From assembly GCF_024749285.1 (NCBI RefSeq), contig NZ_CP087196.1, forward strand, positions 1,922,001 to 1,986,000: DNA of 64,000 nucleotides, read 5' to 3'. Below, in pieces: positions 8,413 through 17,666 of the stretch; the stretch's first letter is position 1, and each line of letters begins with the position of its first letter. This stretch comes from Pseudomonas sp. B21-015. GTDB lineage: Bacteria; Pseudomonadota; Gammaproteobacteria; Pseudomonadales; Pseudomonadaceae. Under the pieces are notes generated by a model. That model had not been told where the DNA came from and did no database searches. It saw nothing but the letters and a program-made list of their open reading frames with translations. The translations under genes and the position numbers were made by a program.

Positions 8413-9354
8413 ATGACACAACAGATTGTCGTGGCGGCACTGTATAAGTTCGTCACCCTGGAAAATTACGTCGACCTGCGCGAGCCACTGCTGCAAGCGA
8501 TGGTCGACAATGGCATCAAGGGCACCCTGCTGATCGCCGAAGAAGGCATCAACGGCACCGTGTCCGGCAGCCGCGAAGGCATTGACGGGCTGATGGCCTG
8601 GCTCAAGAACGACCCACGCATGGACGACATCGACCACAAAGAGTCGTACTGCGACGAGCAGCCGTTCTATCGCACCAAAGTCAAACTCAAAAAAGAGATC
8701 GTCACCCTCGGCGTCGAAGGCGTGGACCCGAACAAAAAAGTCGGCACTTACGTCGATCCAGAAAACTGGAACGCCCTGATCAGCGACCCGGAAGTACTGT
8801 TGATCGACACCCGCAACGACTATGAAGTCTCGATCGGCACCTTCGAAGGCGCCATCGATCCGAAGACCACCAGTTTTCGCGAATTCCCCGACTACATCAA
8901 AGCCAATTTCGACCCGGCCGTGCACAAGAAAGTCGCGATGTTCTGCACCGGCGGCATTCGCTGCGAGAAGGCCTCGAGCTACATGCTCAGCCAGGGTTTC
9001 GATGAGGTCTATCACCTCAAGGGTGGCATTCTGAAGTACCTCGAAGAGGTGCCGCAGGAAGAAACCAAATGGCAGGGCGACTGTTTCGTGTTCGATAACC
9101 GCGTGACCGTTCGTCACGACCTCAGCGAAGGCGACTACGATCAATGTCATGCCTGTCGTACGCCCGTCAGCGTGGAAGACCGCGCATCCGAGCACTATGT
9201 GGCCGGCATCAGTTGCCCGCATTGCTGGGATAAGCTGAGCGAGAAAACCCGTCGCAGTGCCATCGACCGGCAGAAGCAGATCGAACTGGCCAAGGCACGC
9301 AACATGCCGCACCCGATCGGTTACAACTACAAGCAATCCGCTTCCGAGGCTTGA
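8413..9354 (+). CDS. trhO: tRNA uridine(34) hydroxylase, rhodanese family
   Basis: The 313-residue protein has the TrhO/YceA arrangement: an N-terminal ferredoxin-like domain (about 1-110), then a rhodanese domain with the catalytic cysteine in [12 protein letters not shown] (Cys178), then a C-terminal region with two CxxC pairs (CHAC, CPHC) that could bind zinc. TrhO carries out oxygen-dependent hydroxylation of U34 in tRNAs, the first step to 5-(carboxy)methoxyuridine. The start ATG has GGAG eight bases before it. The DsbA-like gene begins 3 bases after the stop, so they are likely coupled. Confidence 0.93.
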   Translation: MTQQIVVAALYKFVTLENYVDLREPLLQAMVDNGIKGTLLIAEEGINGTVSGSREGIDGLMAWLKNDPRMDDIDHKESYCDEQPFYRTKVKLKKEIVTLGVEGVDPNKKVGTYVDPENWNALISDPEVLLIDTRNDYEVSIGTFEGAIDPKTTSFREFPDYIKANFDPAVHKKVAMFCTGGIRCEKASSYMLSQGFDEVYHLKGGILKYLEEVPQEETKWQGDCFVFDNRVTVRHDLSEGDYDQCHACRTPVSVEDRASEHYVAGISCPHCWDKLSEKTRRSAIDRQKQIELAKARNMPHPIGYNYKQSASEA

Positions 9355-9357
9355 ACC

Positions 9358-9993
9358 ATGTCTGCGCGCCTGCTCTATGTGATGGATCCGATGTGTTCCT
9401 GGTGCTGGGGCTTCGCTCCGGTAGCCAAAGCGCTGGTTGAGCAGGCGCAGGCAGCGGGTGTGGAGTTACATCTGGTGGTGGGTGGTTTGCGCACCGGCAG
9501 TGGCGCGGCACTGGAGCCGACCACCCGGCGCTACATCCTTGAGCACTGGCAGGCGGTCAGCGAGGCCACCGGCCAACCGTTCAAGTTTGAGGGCGCATTG
9601 CCCGACGGGCTTGTCTACGACACCGAGCCTGCCTGTCGGGCACTGGTGACCGCGCGCAGCCTGGCACCGGATTGCGCCTGGACACTGCTCGGGCTGATCC
9701 AGCAGGCGTTCTACGTCGAAGGTCGCGACGTCACCCACGCCAGCGTGTTGGTGGAGCTGGCGGAGCAGGCCGGTTTGCCGCGCATCGAGTTCGCCTCCGC
9801 GTTCGATCGTGCCGATCAGCACGCCGCGACCGCTGCCGATTTCACCTGGGTCCAGGACCTGGGCATTGCCGGTTTCCCGACCTTGCTGGCGGAGCGTGAT
9901 GGTCAATTGGCGCTGCTGACCAATGGTTATCAGCCCCTGAGCGAGTTGTCACCGTTGCTCGGCCGCTGGCTGGAGCGCGCAGCCTGTGCATGA
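9358..9993 (+). CDS. DsbA-family thioredoxin-fold protein
   Basis: The 211-residue protein has an N-terminal strand followed by MDPMCSWCW, a CxxC active site at Cys13 and Cys16, and a helical insert, then a cis-Pro type segment GIAGFPTLL near residue 170. This is the DsbA/2-hydroxychromene-2-carboxylate isomerase-like fold. There is no signal peptide, so it should work in the cytoplasm as a thiol redox or transfer protein, perhaps with its neighbour TrhO. It overlaps the following ABC transporter by 8 bases. Confidence 0.85.
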   Translation: MSARLLYVMDPMCSWCWGFAPVAKALVEQAQAAGVELHLVVGGLRTGSGAALEPTTRRYILEHWQAVSEATGQPFKFEGALPDGLVYDTEPACRALVTARSLAPDCAWTLLGLIQQAFYVEGRDVTHASVLVELAEQAGLPRIEFASAFDRADQHAATAADFTWVQDLGIAGFPTLLAERDGQLALLTNGYQPLSELSPLLGRWLERAACA

Positions 9994-11812
9994 TCTGCCC
10001 GATGATGCAGCGGCTCCCAAACGTGTCGATCGGCTGAGCTGGGCGGAAATCCGTCGTCTGGCCCTGCACCATAAAAAATCCCTGTGGATCGCCAATGGCG
10101 TAGCGGTATTGGCAACGCTGTGCAGCGTGCCGATCCCGTTGCTGTTGCCGTTGCTGGTGGACGAAGTGCTGCTGGGCCACGGTGACGCCGCACTGAAAAT
10201 CATGAACCACGCGCTGCCCGAAGGCTGGCAGAAAGCCGCGGGTTACATTGGTCTGATGCTGCTGGTGACCCTGGTGCTGCGCTGCACCGCCTTGATGCTC
10301 AACGTGGTGCAGGCGAAATTGTTTGCGGCGCTGGCCAAGGACATCGTGTATCGGATTCGGGTGCGGCTGATCGAACGGCTCAAGCGCATCTCGCTGGGGG
10401 AATACGAAAGCCTGGGCAGCGGCACGGTGACCACTCACCTGGTCACTGACCTGGACACGCTGGACAAATTCGTCGGTGAAACCCTCAGTCGTTTCCTCGT
10501 GGCCATGCTGACGTTGGTGGGCACCGCCTCCATCCTGATGTGGATGCACTGGAAACTCGCGCTGCTGATTCTGTTGTTCAACCCGCTGGTGATCTACGCC
10601 ACGGTGCAGCTGGGCAAGCGCGTCAAACATCTGAAGAAGCTCGAGAACGACAGCACCTCGCGTTTCACTCAGGCCTTGACCGAAACCCTGGACGCCATCC
10701 AGGAAGTGCGCGCCGGTAACCGTCAGGGTTTTTTCCTCGGACGGTTGGGGCAGCGAGCGCGGGAAGTACGCGATTACGCGGTGAACTCGCAGTGGAAAAC
10801 CGATGCATCGAACCGGGCCAGCGGTTTGCTGTTCCAGTTCGGCATCGATATTTTTCGCGCCGCGGCCATGCTCACCGTGCTGTTTTCCGACCTGTCCATT
10901 GGCCAGATGCTGGCGGTGTTCAGTTACCTGTGGTTCATGATCGGTCCGGTGGAACAGCTGCTTAACCTGCAGTACGCCTTTTACGCCGCCGGCGGTGCGC
11001 TGTCGCGGATCAACGAGCTGCTGGCCCGTGCCGACGAGCCGCAATACACCGGCACTGTTGACCCGTTTCAGGGGCGCGACACGGTGGGCATCGAAGTTCA
11101 AGGGCTGAGTTTCGGCTACGGCGATGAACTGGTGCTGAACCAAATGAACCTGTCGATTGCCCCCGGTGAAAAAGTCGCGATTGTCGGCGCCAGCGGTGGT
11201 GGCAAAAGCACGCTGGTGCAGTTGCTGCTGGGCTTGTACACGCCGCTGGCCGGCACCATCCGTTTCGGTGGTTCGACTCAGCAAGAGATCGGCCTGGAAA
11301 CCGTGCGTGAGAATGTCGCCGTGGTCTTGCAGCATCCCGCCCTGTTCAATGACACCGTGCGGGCTAACCTGACCATGGGCCGCGAACGCAGCGACGAAGC
11401 CTGCTGGCAGGCATTGGAAATTGCTCAGCTGCACCACACGGTGCGTGCATTGCCCAATGGCCTGGACAGCATCGTCGGGCGTTCCGGCGTGCGTTTATCC
11501 GGCGGGCAGCGTCAGCGTCTGGCCATTGCGCGGATGGTGCTGGCCGAACCCAAGGTGGTGATCCTCGACGAGGCCACGTCCGCCCTGGACGCCGCCACTG
11601 AATACAACCTGCACCAGGCGCTGGCGCGGTTCTTGAGCCATCGCACCACGTTGATCATTGCGCACCGGTTGTCGGCCGTGAAGCAGGCTGACCGGGTATT
11701 GGTATTCGACGGCGGGCAGGTTGCCGAGGATGGCGACCACCAGCAGCTGATTGCCGATGGTGGTTTGTACGCCAAGCTTTACGGGCATTTGCAGCAAATT
11801 CAACGACCTTGA
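9986..11812 (+). CDS. ABC transporter, fused permease/ATPase
   Basis: The 608-residue protein has a six-helix membrane domain (about 40-330) and then an ATPase domain with Walker A GASGGGKST (near residue 400), signature LSGGQRQRL (near 503) and Walker B VVILDEATS (near 524). Such half-size exporters work as homodimers and move lipids, peptides or drugs out of the cytoplasm; the substrate is unknown. The start is a GTG at 9986 that overlaps the stop of the upstream gene, which suggests translational coupling. A gene of this type lies just before rbdA in P. aeruginosa as well. Confidence 0.92.
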   Translation: MHDLPDDAAAPKRVDRLSWAEIRRLALHHKKSLWIANGVAVLATLCSVPIPLLLPLLVDEVLLGHGDAALKIMNHALPEGWQKAAGYIGLMLLVTLVLRCTALMLNVVQAKLFAALAKDIVYRIRVRLIERLKRISLGEYESLGSGTVTTHLVTDLDTLDKFVGETLSRFLVAMLTLVGTASILMWMHWKLALLILLFNPLVIYATVQLGKRVKHLKKLENDSTSRFTQALTETLDAIQEVRAGNRQGFFLGRLGQRAREVRDYAVNSQWKTDASNRASGLLFQFGIDIFRAAAMLTVLFSDLSIGQMLAVFSYLWFMIGPVEQLLNLQYAFYAAGGALSRINELLARADEPQYTGTVDPFQGRDTVGIEVQGLSFGYGDELVLNQMNLSIAPGEKVAIVGASGGGKSTLVQLLLGLYTPLAGTIRFGGSTQQEIGLETVRENVAVVLQHPALFNDTVRANLTMGRERSDEACWQALEIAQLHHTVRALPNGLDSIVGRSGVRLSGGQRQRLAIARMVLAEPKVVILDEATSALDAATEYNLHQALARFLSHRTTLIIAHRLSAVKQADRVLVFDGGQVAEDGDHQQLIADGGLYAKLYGHLQQIQRP

Positions 11813-12014
11813 ACGTCGTGCGATTTACTGTACTTAGTGTTTGAGCTGTCCCGGGGGAAATCCGACATTGGCGTTTTCATGCTCTGTCTGATCAGACCAT
11901 CGGGTTTTAGCTGCGTGCCCGATCATTCGAAGTGTCGAAAATTAGCCTAGTCTGTGCTGTCGGGTGCGGGACTTATTCGGGTGTTCATCAGGCTGTGCTG
12001 ATGCAAGGGACCTC

Positions 12015-14474
12015 ATGAAGCAAAAGCGGACTCTCGGAACGCCTCGGCTGTTGGGCATCGTCTGGCCATTTATCGCCGTCGTGTTGTTTCAGGCACTGTT
12101 GGGCGGCGTCAGTCTTTACGTTCTTTCGGCGGTTCGCGGCTACGTCGGCGGTGAAAGCCTGTGGTCCAAGGGCCAGAAAGACGCCATCTATTACCTCAAT
12201 CTCTACGCCGACAGCCGCGACGAGACGATCTTTCTCAAATACCAGAATGCGATTGCCGTGCCTCAGGGTGGCCATGAGTTGCGTATGGCGCTGGATCATC
12301 AGCCACCGAATATCGAGGCCGCGCGGCTCGCGATTCTCAAAGGCGGCAATCACCCGGACGACGTCTCCAGCCTGATTTGGCTGTACCTCAATTTCCGGCA
12401 CTTCAGTTACCTTGAAAAAGCCATCGAGCTCTGGACGGTCGGTGACGCGTACCTGGTGCGGCTCGATGATGTCGCGCGGGAGATGCATCAGCGTATTGTC
12501 GATGGCCAGGCCAGCGATGCCGACATCAAGCGCTGGAAGGAGCAGATTTTAGTCATCAACGATGGCGTGACGCCCCCTGCCAAAGCGTTCAGCGATGCCT
12601 TGGGCGAGGGCTCACGCATGATTCTCCGGCTGCTGCTGGTGACGAACCTCGCCACGGCGCTGGGCCTGATCGTGCTGGCCTTGCTGCGCACCCACAAGCT
12701 GCTCAAGCAGCGCCATGCTTTCGCCGATGCCTTGCAGTTGGAGAAAGACCGGGCGCAGATCACTTTGCAATCGATTGGCGACGGGGTGATCACCACGGAC
12801 GTCGAGGGCGCGATCGCCTACATGAACCCGGCCGCCGAGGCCTTGACGCACTGGAAAGCCGAACAGGCGGCGGGGTTGCCATTGGCGGCGCTGTTCAACC
12901 TGCTGGACGAGAACGCTCAGGCCGACGGTTTTACCTTGATCGAGCACATTTTGAGCGGGCAGTTCAGCGGTGGCAGCGAACATTCCAGACTGATCCAGCG
13001 GCTGGATGGCAGTACGGTCTCGGTCACTCTGGTCGGCGCGCCGATCCGCAACACGGGTAAGGTCAGTGGCACCGTGCTGGTGCTGCATGACATGACCCAG
13101 GAGCGGCAGTACATCGCCAATCTGTCCTGGCAAGCGACCCATGACGCCTTGACCGGGCTGGCCAACCGCCGCGAATTCGAATATCGCCTGGAGCAAGCCC
13201 TGCATCACCTGACGCGACAGGTGGGGCGTCACGCCTTGATGTTCCTCGATCTGGATCAATTCAAGCTGGTCAACGATACCTGCGGTCATGCCGCGGGCGA
13301 TGAGCTGTTGCGGCATATTTGTGCGTTGCTGCAATCAGGTTTGCGCGAAGGCGACACCCTGGCCCGGTTAGGGGGCGACGAGTTCGGTATTTTGCTGGAA
13401 AACTGTGCGCCGGAAGCGGCCGAGAAAATTGCCGAAGGCCTGCGGCTGACCGTGCAGAACCTGCATTTTGTCTGGAAAGGCCGGCCGTTCGTGACCACGG
13501 TGAGTATCGGTCTGGTGCATGTGGCCCAGAGTCCGGCCACCCTCGAGGCTTCGCTGCGTGCGGCTGACATGGCCTGTTATATGGCCAAGGAAAAGGGTCG
13601 CAACCGGGTTCAGGTCTATCACGCCGACGACTCGGAGCTGTCTCTGCGCTTTGGCGAGATGGCCTGGGTGCAGCGCTTGCACATGGCATTGGAAGAAGAC
13701 CGCTTTTGCCTGTATGCCCAGGAAATCGCGCCCCTTGGCCCTGGCGAGCAGGGCGGCGGGCATATCGAAATCCTGCTGCGCCTGCATGACGAAGCCGGGC
13801 GCATGATTCTGCCGGACAGTTTCATTCCGGCCGCTGAGCGTTATGGTTTGATGACGTCGCTTGATCGCTGGGTGGTGGAGAACGTTTTCAAGGTCATTGC
13901 CCAAGCCATCACTGAAGAACGCCAAGGGCCGTTGGCCATGTGTGCGATAAATCTGTCAGGTATTACGATCGGAGACGAGGCGTTTCTGGACTTCCTTCGT
14001 GAACAGTTTGTTACCTATTCAATTCCGCCTGAAATGATTTGTTTTGAAATTACAGAAACCAGCGCGATTTCCAATTTAGGAAGCGCAATTAGATTTATCA
14101 ATGAACTCAAAGGTTTAGGTTGCCACTTTTCATTAGATGACTTCTGCGCCGGTATGTCCTCATTCGCTTACTTGAAACATTTACCTGTAGACTTCCTGAA
14201 GATCGACGGGAGTTTCGTAAAGGATATGCTGGACGACCCGATTAACCGCGCCATGGTCGAAGTGATCAACCACATCGGCCATGTCATGGGTAAGCGCACG
14301 ATTGCCGAGTTCGTTGAAACACCTCAGATCGAGCAGGCATTGCTGGAGATCGGGGTGGATTACGCTCAAGGGTATGTGATTGAACGCCCGCATCTGTTTA
14401 CCTGCGATAGTTTGCAAAGTCGTCCTGCCAGGCCACAACCTTTGTTATTCAAGGCGCCCGGCACGTTCCGTTGA
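12015..14474 (+). CDS. rbdA: Membrane PAS-GGDEF-EAL c-di-GMP enzyme, RbdA-like
   Basis: The 819-residue protein begins with a membrane segment (about 15-40), has a periplasmic sensor part, a second membrane segment near 205-225, a PAS domain (about 245-370), GGDEF at 453-457 with an intact inhibitory site REGD (444-447), and an EAL domain whose first motif reads EIL (585-587) instead of EAL. DDF (708-710) and the KID segment are present. Length, domain order and the ABC transporter upstream match RbdA, the biofilm-dispersal c-di-GMP phosphodiesterase of P. aeruginosa. The stretch 13960-14215 is markedly AT-rich, with four TTA codons and one AGA, unlike the rest of the gene. ATG 12015 was chosen over the longer frame because it precedes the first membrane helix. 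Confidence 0.87.
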   Translation: MKQKRTLGTPRLLGIVWPFIAVVLFQALLGGVSLYVLSAVRGYVGGESLWSKGQKDAIYYLNLYADSRDETIFLKYQNAIAVPQGGHELRMALDHQPPNIEAARLAILKGGNHPDDVSSLIWLYLNFRHFSYLEKAIELWTVGDAYLVRLDDVAREMHQRIVDGQASDADIKRWKEQILVINDGVTPPAKAFSDALGEGSRMILRLLLVTNLATALGLIVLALLRTHKLLKQRHAFADALQLEKDRAQITLQSIGDGVITTDVEGAIAYMNPAAEALTHWKAEQAAGLPLAALFNLLDENAQADGFTLIEHILSGQFSGGSEHSRLIQRLDGSTVSVTLVGAPIRNTGKVSGTVLVLHDMTQERQYIANLSWQATHDALTGLANRREFEYRLEQALHHLTRQVGRHALMFLDLDQFKLVNDTCGHAAGDELLRHICALLQSGLREGDTLARLGGDEFGILLENCAPEAAEKIAEGLRLTVQNLHFVWKGRPFVTTVSIGLVHVAQSPATLEASLRAADMACYMAKEKGRNRVQVYHADDSELSLRFGEMAWVQRLHMALEEDRFCLYAQEIAPLGPGEQGGGHIEILLRLHDEAGRMILPDSFIPAAERYGLMTSLDRWVVENVFKVIAQAITEERQGPLAMCAINLSGITIGDEAFLDFLREQFVTYSIPPEMICFEITETSAISNLGSAIRFINELKGLGCHFSLDDFCAGMSSFAYLKHLPVDFLKIDGSFVKDMLDDPINRAMVEVINHIGHVMGKRTIAEFVETPQIEQALLEIGVDYAQGYVIERPHLFTCDSLQSRPARPQPLLFKAPGTFR

Positions 14475-14517
14475 AATCTCTTGCTGATCTTAAAATCACA
14501 ATCAAAAGGAGCCGACA

Positions 14518-15312
14518 GTGATCGACACATTCAACCGAACCGGACCACTCATGGAAGCTGCAAGTTACCCCGCCTGGGCTCAGCAATTGATTCAGGATTG
14601 CAGCGAGAGCAAGCGCCGGGTTGTCGAACACGAACTGTATCAGCGCATGCGTGATAACAGACTCAGCGCAAAAACCATGCGTCAGTACCTCATTGGTGGC
14701 TGGCCAGTGGTCGAACAGTTCGCGTTATACATGGCACAGAACCTGACAAAAACCCGATTTGCGCGCCACCCTGGCGAAGACATGGCGCGTCGTTGGCTGA
14801 TGCGCAACATTCGCGTCGAATTGAACCATGCCGACTACTGGGTGCACTGGAGTCGTGCTCACGGCGTCAGCCTGGAAGATCTGCGAGCGCAGCAGGTTAC
14901 CCCTGAACTTCACGCCTTGAGCCACTGGTGTTGGCACACCAGTTCGTCGGATTCGTTGATCGTGGCCATCGCCGCCACCAACTACGCCATCGAGGGTGCA
15001 ACCGGGGAGTGGTCGGCAGTGGTCTGTTCCAATGGCGTCTATGCGGCCTCGTTTCCCGAGGAAGATCGCAAACGGGCCATGAAGTGGTTGAAGATGCACG
15101 CCCAGTACGACGATGCCCATCCATGGGAAGCGCTGGAAATCATCTGCACCCTGGCGGGCATGAACCCGAGCAAATCCCTTCAGGTGGAATTGCGCCAGGC
15201 TGTCTGCAAAAGTTACGACTACATGTACCTGTTCCTGGAACGTTGCATGCAGTTGGAACTGGCAGGAAGAACCCCGGTAGCCCGTGAGCGGATGGCGTTG
15301 GCCGAAAGCTGA
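14518..15312 (+). CDS. undA: UndA, non-heme iron oxidase making 1-undecene from lauric acid
   Basis: The 264-residue protein belongs to the TenA/heme-oxygenase-like diiron oxidase fold. Candidate metal ligands are Glu66, Glu101 and His104 (VELNHADYW), Glu159 (NYAIEGATG), His194, Asp198 and His201 (HAQYDDAH). The numbering and surrounding sequence match what I remember of UndA of P. fluorescens Pf-5, which decarboxylates medium-chain fatty acids such as lauric acid to the terminal alkene 1-undecene. Many databases name it 'TenA family transcriptional regulator', which is misleading; there is no DNA-binding domain. The start is a GTG with AAGGAG seven bases upstream. It is 43 bases after rbdA on the same strand. 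Confidence 0.9.
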   Translation: MIDTFNRTGPLMEAASYPAWAQQLIQDCSESKRRVVEHELYQRMRDNRLSAKTMRQYLIGGWPVVEQFALYMAQNLTKTRFARHPGEDMARRWLMRNIRVELNHADYWVHWSRAHGVSLEDLRAQQVTPELHALSHWCWHTSSSDSLIVAIAATNYAIEGATGEWSAVVCSNGVYAASFPEEDRKRAMKWLKMHAQYDDAHPWEALEIICTLAGMNPSKSLQVELRQAVCKSYDYMYLFLERCMQLELAGRTPVARERMALAES

Positions 15313-15346
15313 TCCTCTGTAAGCGACACAAACCAAATGTGGAAGC

Positions 15347-15408
15347 TGCTCGCGAAGACGGCTTAACATTCAACACAGATGCTGAATGTCAAACCGCTTT
15401 CGCGAGCA
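15347..15408. repeat. Nested inverted repeat between undA and a diguanylate cyclase gene
   Basis: The outer arms TGCTCGCGAA (15347-15356) and TTCGCGAGCA (15399-15408) enclose the inner arms ACATTCA (15366-15372) and TGAATGT (15383-15389). It lies between two convergent genes and may help to end transcription from both sides, although no long T-run follows. Confidence 0.75.
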
Positions 15409-15447
15409 AACCCGCTCCTGCATGGGTTATGCAGTGTTGCTGAAATT

Positions 15448-16374
15448 TCAGCCAGCCATCGCCAACCGGTTACGCCCCTCGCGCTTGGCCACATACAGCG
15501 CACTGTCAGCCCGTCGTAACAGGCTTTCGGCAGACTCGCCGGGCAGCAGGGTCGAGCAACCCAGGCTGACCGTCAGCGCGATCACCTTGCCATCGGCCAC
15601 ATAGTCCTGAGTCTGCGCCGCAAAGCGCAGACGTTCACCGACCATGGCCGCGGCTTCCCGACTGGTGTTGGAGAGCAGGATCATGAATTCTTCGCCACCA
15701 AACCGGAACACCATGTCCACGTTGCGCAACTGGTTTTTGATCGAGGCTGCGACCGCCTTGAGTACTTCATCGCCAGCACTGTGCCCGTAGGTGTCGTTGA
15801 TGTGTTTGAAGTGATCGATGTCCAGCATCAGCAGCGACAGAGGTTGCGAGTGTCGCCGTGACATCTCGATTTCCCGTTGCAGCGTCTGATCCATAGCGAT
15901 GCGGTTGCCGGTATCGGTCAGCGGATCACGCAACGCACTTTGGGTCGCCGCTCGATAGAGCAGGGCGTTTCGCATGGGGAAGAGCAGGGTGGACAGCAGT
16001 GATTCCAGAGAGCCCTGTTCCTGCTCGCTGAAACGCTGATTGCGACGGAACACCAGTTCACCCAACGGCTCGCCTTCATGGCTGAGGTTGTAGGTGATTG
16101 AATGATGACCCCGCAGGCCGAATTGCAGGCGCAAGTCGCTGGGCTGATGCTCATAGCTCAAGGCATCCAGTGGCACAAGGCGCTGAATTTCGCGGAAGAA
16201 AAGCCCGAGAATGCGTTGCGGCTCAAGACTGGTTTGCAGCTTCAGGCCCAGCACCTGGCGCAACTGCGCAAGACTGACGGGCCGCCCCTGGAGAGGAGGC
16301 TGCTGACCAAAGCCCAGGCGTTGCAATTTGGCACTGTCGAAGTCAATTGCGTTGGTCTGGGGAGGTGATTTCAT
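15448..16374 (-). CDS. Diguanylate cyclase (GGDEF domain)
   Basis: The 308-residue soluble protein has an N-terminal GAF-like sensor region (about 45-135) and a GGDEF domain with the active-site motif GGEEF at 226-230 and the inhibitory site RNVD at 217-220. Both are intact, so it should make c-di-GMP from two GTP and be subject to product inhibition. No membrane segment is seen. I believe it corresponds to the P. aeruginosa PA3177 cyclase, judged from size and neighbourhood. The ATG at 16374 is preceded by AGGGG. It converges on undA. Confidence 0.9.
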   Translation of the reverse strand: MKSPPQTNAIDFDSAKLQRLGFGQQPPLQGRPVSLAQLRQVLGLKLQTSLEPQRILGLFFREIQRLVPLDALSYEHQPSDLRLQFGLRGHHSITYNLSHEGEPLGELVFRRNQRFSEQEQGSLESLLSTLLFPMRNALLYRAATQSALRDPLTDTGNRIAMDQTLQREIEMSRRHSQPLSLLMLDIDHFKHINDTYGHSAGDEVLKAVAASIKNQLRNVDMVFRFGGEEFMILLSNTSREAAAMVGERLRFAAQTQDYVADGKVIALTVSLGCSTLLPGESAESLLRRADSALYVAKREGRNRLAMAG

Positions 16375-16748
16375 ATGGCGTGAGCCCCTAAGCAGTAAGG
16401 CTGTCTTACAGGCTGGGTGAGAGCGGCTTTGGGCTGCGCGTCATACTGGTCCATCAGTCCCGTAGGACATTTGGCACGAGTTTAGTCCGCTTTACCGAAG
16501 ATTAGTAACCTATCGGCTCACGCTCCGCCCCGTTTGCTTTCACTCGGCGTGTCTGAGCAAAATTAGAGCGAAAGTCGTGCCATTCGGTTCAGTTGGATAA
16601 AAAACGTTCTAAATCAAAAAGGTGAAAGGTTGTGCGAGAGGGGCTGCTGAGTGCGTTGACGTTTATTTGACTTGAAGTGGCTGCAATTAATACCTGTTTT
16701 GCGTGCCGCGTCGGGAAACCGTCGCGACACAAAAGCGATGCACGGGCA
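16375..16748. other. Intergenic region with no recognisable gene
   Basis: These 374 bases separate the diguanylate cyclase, which reads leftward from here, and yciK, whose 3' end is at the right. The part from 16560 to 16700 is AT-rich. It should contain the cyclase promoter, but I could not pick a convincing -10/-35 pair on the minus strand. I see no open reading frame, repeat pair or terminator to report. Confidence 0.6.
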
Positions 16749-17489
16749 TTACTGAGCGTTGAACGCCTGGCCATTGATGCCGGTGCTGTCCGGACCCATC
16801 AGGTAAAGGTAGACCGGCATGATTTCCTCGGGCGTCGGGTTGTTCAGCGGATTTTCCCCAGGGTAGGCCTGAGCGCGCATGCTGGTACGGGTGGCGCCGG
16901 GGTTGATGCTGTTGGAGCGCACCGGTGCCACGGTATCGACTTCGTCGGCCAGGGTTTGCATCAGGCCTTCGGTCGCAAACTTGGAAACGCCGTAAGCACC
17001 CCAGTACGCACGACCCTTGCGACCGACACTGCTGGAGGTGAACACCACCGAGGCGTCCTGCGACAGCTTGAGCAGCGGCAGCAGGGTGCTGGTGAGCATG
17101 AACATGGCGTTGACGTTGACGTGCATGACGCGCATGAAGTTCTCGCCGGACAACTGCTCGATGGGTGTGCGGGGACCGATGATCGACGCGTTGTGCAGCA
17201 GGCCATCGAGGTGGCCGAATTCGGTCTCGATCATGGCCGCCAGTTCATCGTATTGATGGGGCAGGGCGGTTTCCAGATTGAACGGGATCACGACCGGTTG
17301 TGGATGCCCGGCCGCTTCGATTTCGTCATAGGCCTGCGTCAGGTTGGCTTCGGTCTTGCCCAGCAACAGCACGGTGGCACCATGAGCGGCGTAGGCTTTT
17401 GCGGCGGCAGCACCGATGCCACGGCCAGCGCCGGTGACCAGTATGACCCGGTCCTTGAGCAATTCGGGGCGGGCGGAATAATCAAACAT
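16749..17489 (-). CDS. YciK-family SDR oxidoreductase
   Basis: The 246-residue protein is a classical short-chain dehydrogenase: cofactor loop TGAGRGIG near residue 20, NAS(I) in place of NNAG (residues near 95), and catalytic Ser with YGVSK near residue 165. It closely resembles the YciK oxidoreductases found beside ubiG and the phosphatase gene in pseudomonads; their substrate is not established. The ATG at 17489 (MFDYSARP) has AGG nine bases upstream. The longer frame to 17633 runs through a REPIN and is not part of the gene. The gene is the last of the leftward mtaD-ubiG-mupP-yciK set. Confidence 0.88.
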   Translation of the reverse strand: MFDYSARPELLKDRVILVTGAGRGIGAAAAKAYAAHGATVLLLGKTEANLTQAYDEIEAAGHPQPVVIPFNLETALPHQYDELAAMIETEFGHLDGLLHNASIIGPRTPIEQLSGENFMRVMHVNVNAMFMLTSTLLPLLKLSQDASVVFTSSSVGRKGRAYWGAYGVSKFATEGLMQTLADEVDTVAPVRSNSINPGATRTSMRAQAYPGENPLNNPTPEEIMPVYLYLMGPDSTGINGQAFNAQ

Positions 17490-17532
17490 AAAAAACCTCA
17501 CAAAAACAGAAGACAGATCGCGGCGCGGCCAA

Positions 17533-17621
17533 TCGCGGGCAAGCCCGCTCCCACAAGGACTGAGAGTGTTCACACATTTTCTCCCGGCAACGTGATCCTG
17601 TGGGAGCGGGCTTGCCCGCGA
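17533..17621. repeat. REPIN, family A, between mupP and yciK
   Basis: The arms are at 17533-17555 and 17599-17621 (TCGCGGGCAAGCCCGCTCCC and its inverse). This copy lies inside what appears to be an operon. Confidence 0.92.
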
Positions 17622-17666
17622 AGGCGTCAGCATTCACGCCACATCCCCGGAGCCTGAAAACGGGTC

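Noticed and set aside
14518..15312. TenA-type thiaminase or transcription regulator
   Set aside because: There is no DNA-binding domain and the residues match the diiron oxidase UndA rather than TenA thiaminase.
16667..16693. Promoter TTGACT...TAATAC on the plus strand
   Set aside because: The spacer is only 15 bases and it would drive antisense RNA into yciK; no gene would profit.
17490..17633. N-terminal extension of the YciK-type SDR
   Set aside because: The extra 48 codons run through a REPIN and the SDR fold starts right after ATG 17489 with its own ribosome site.
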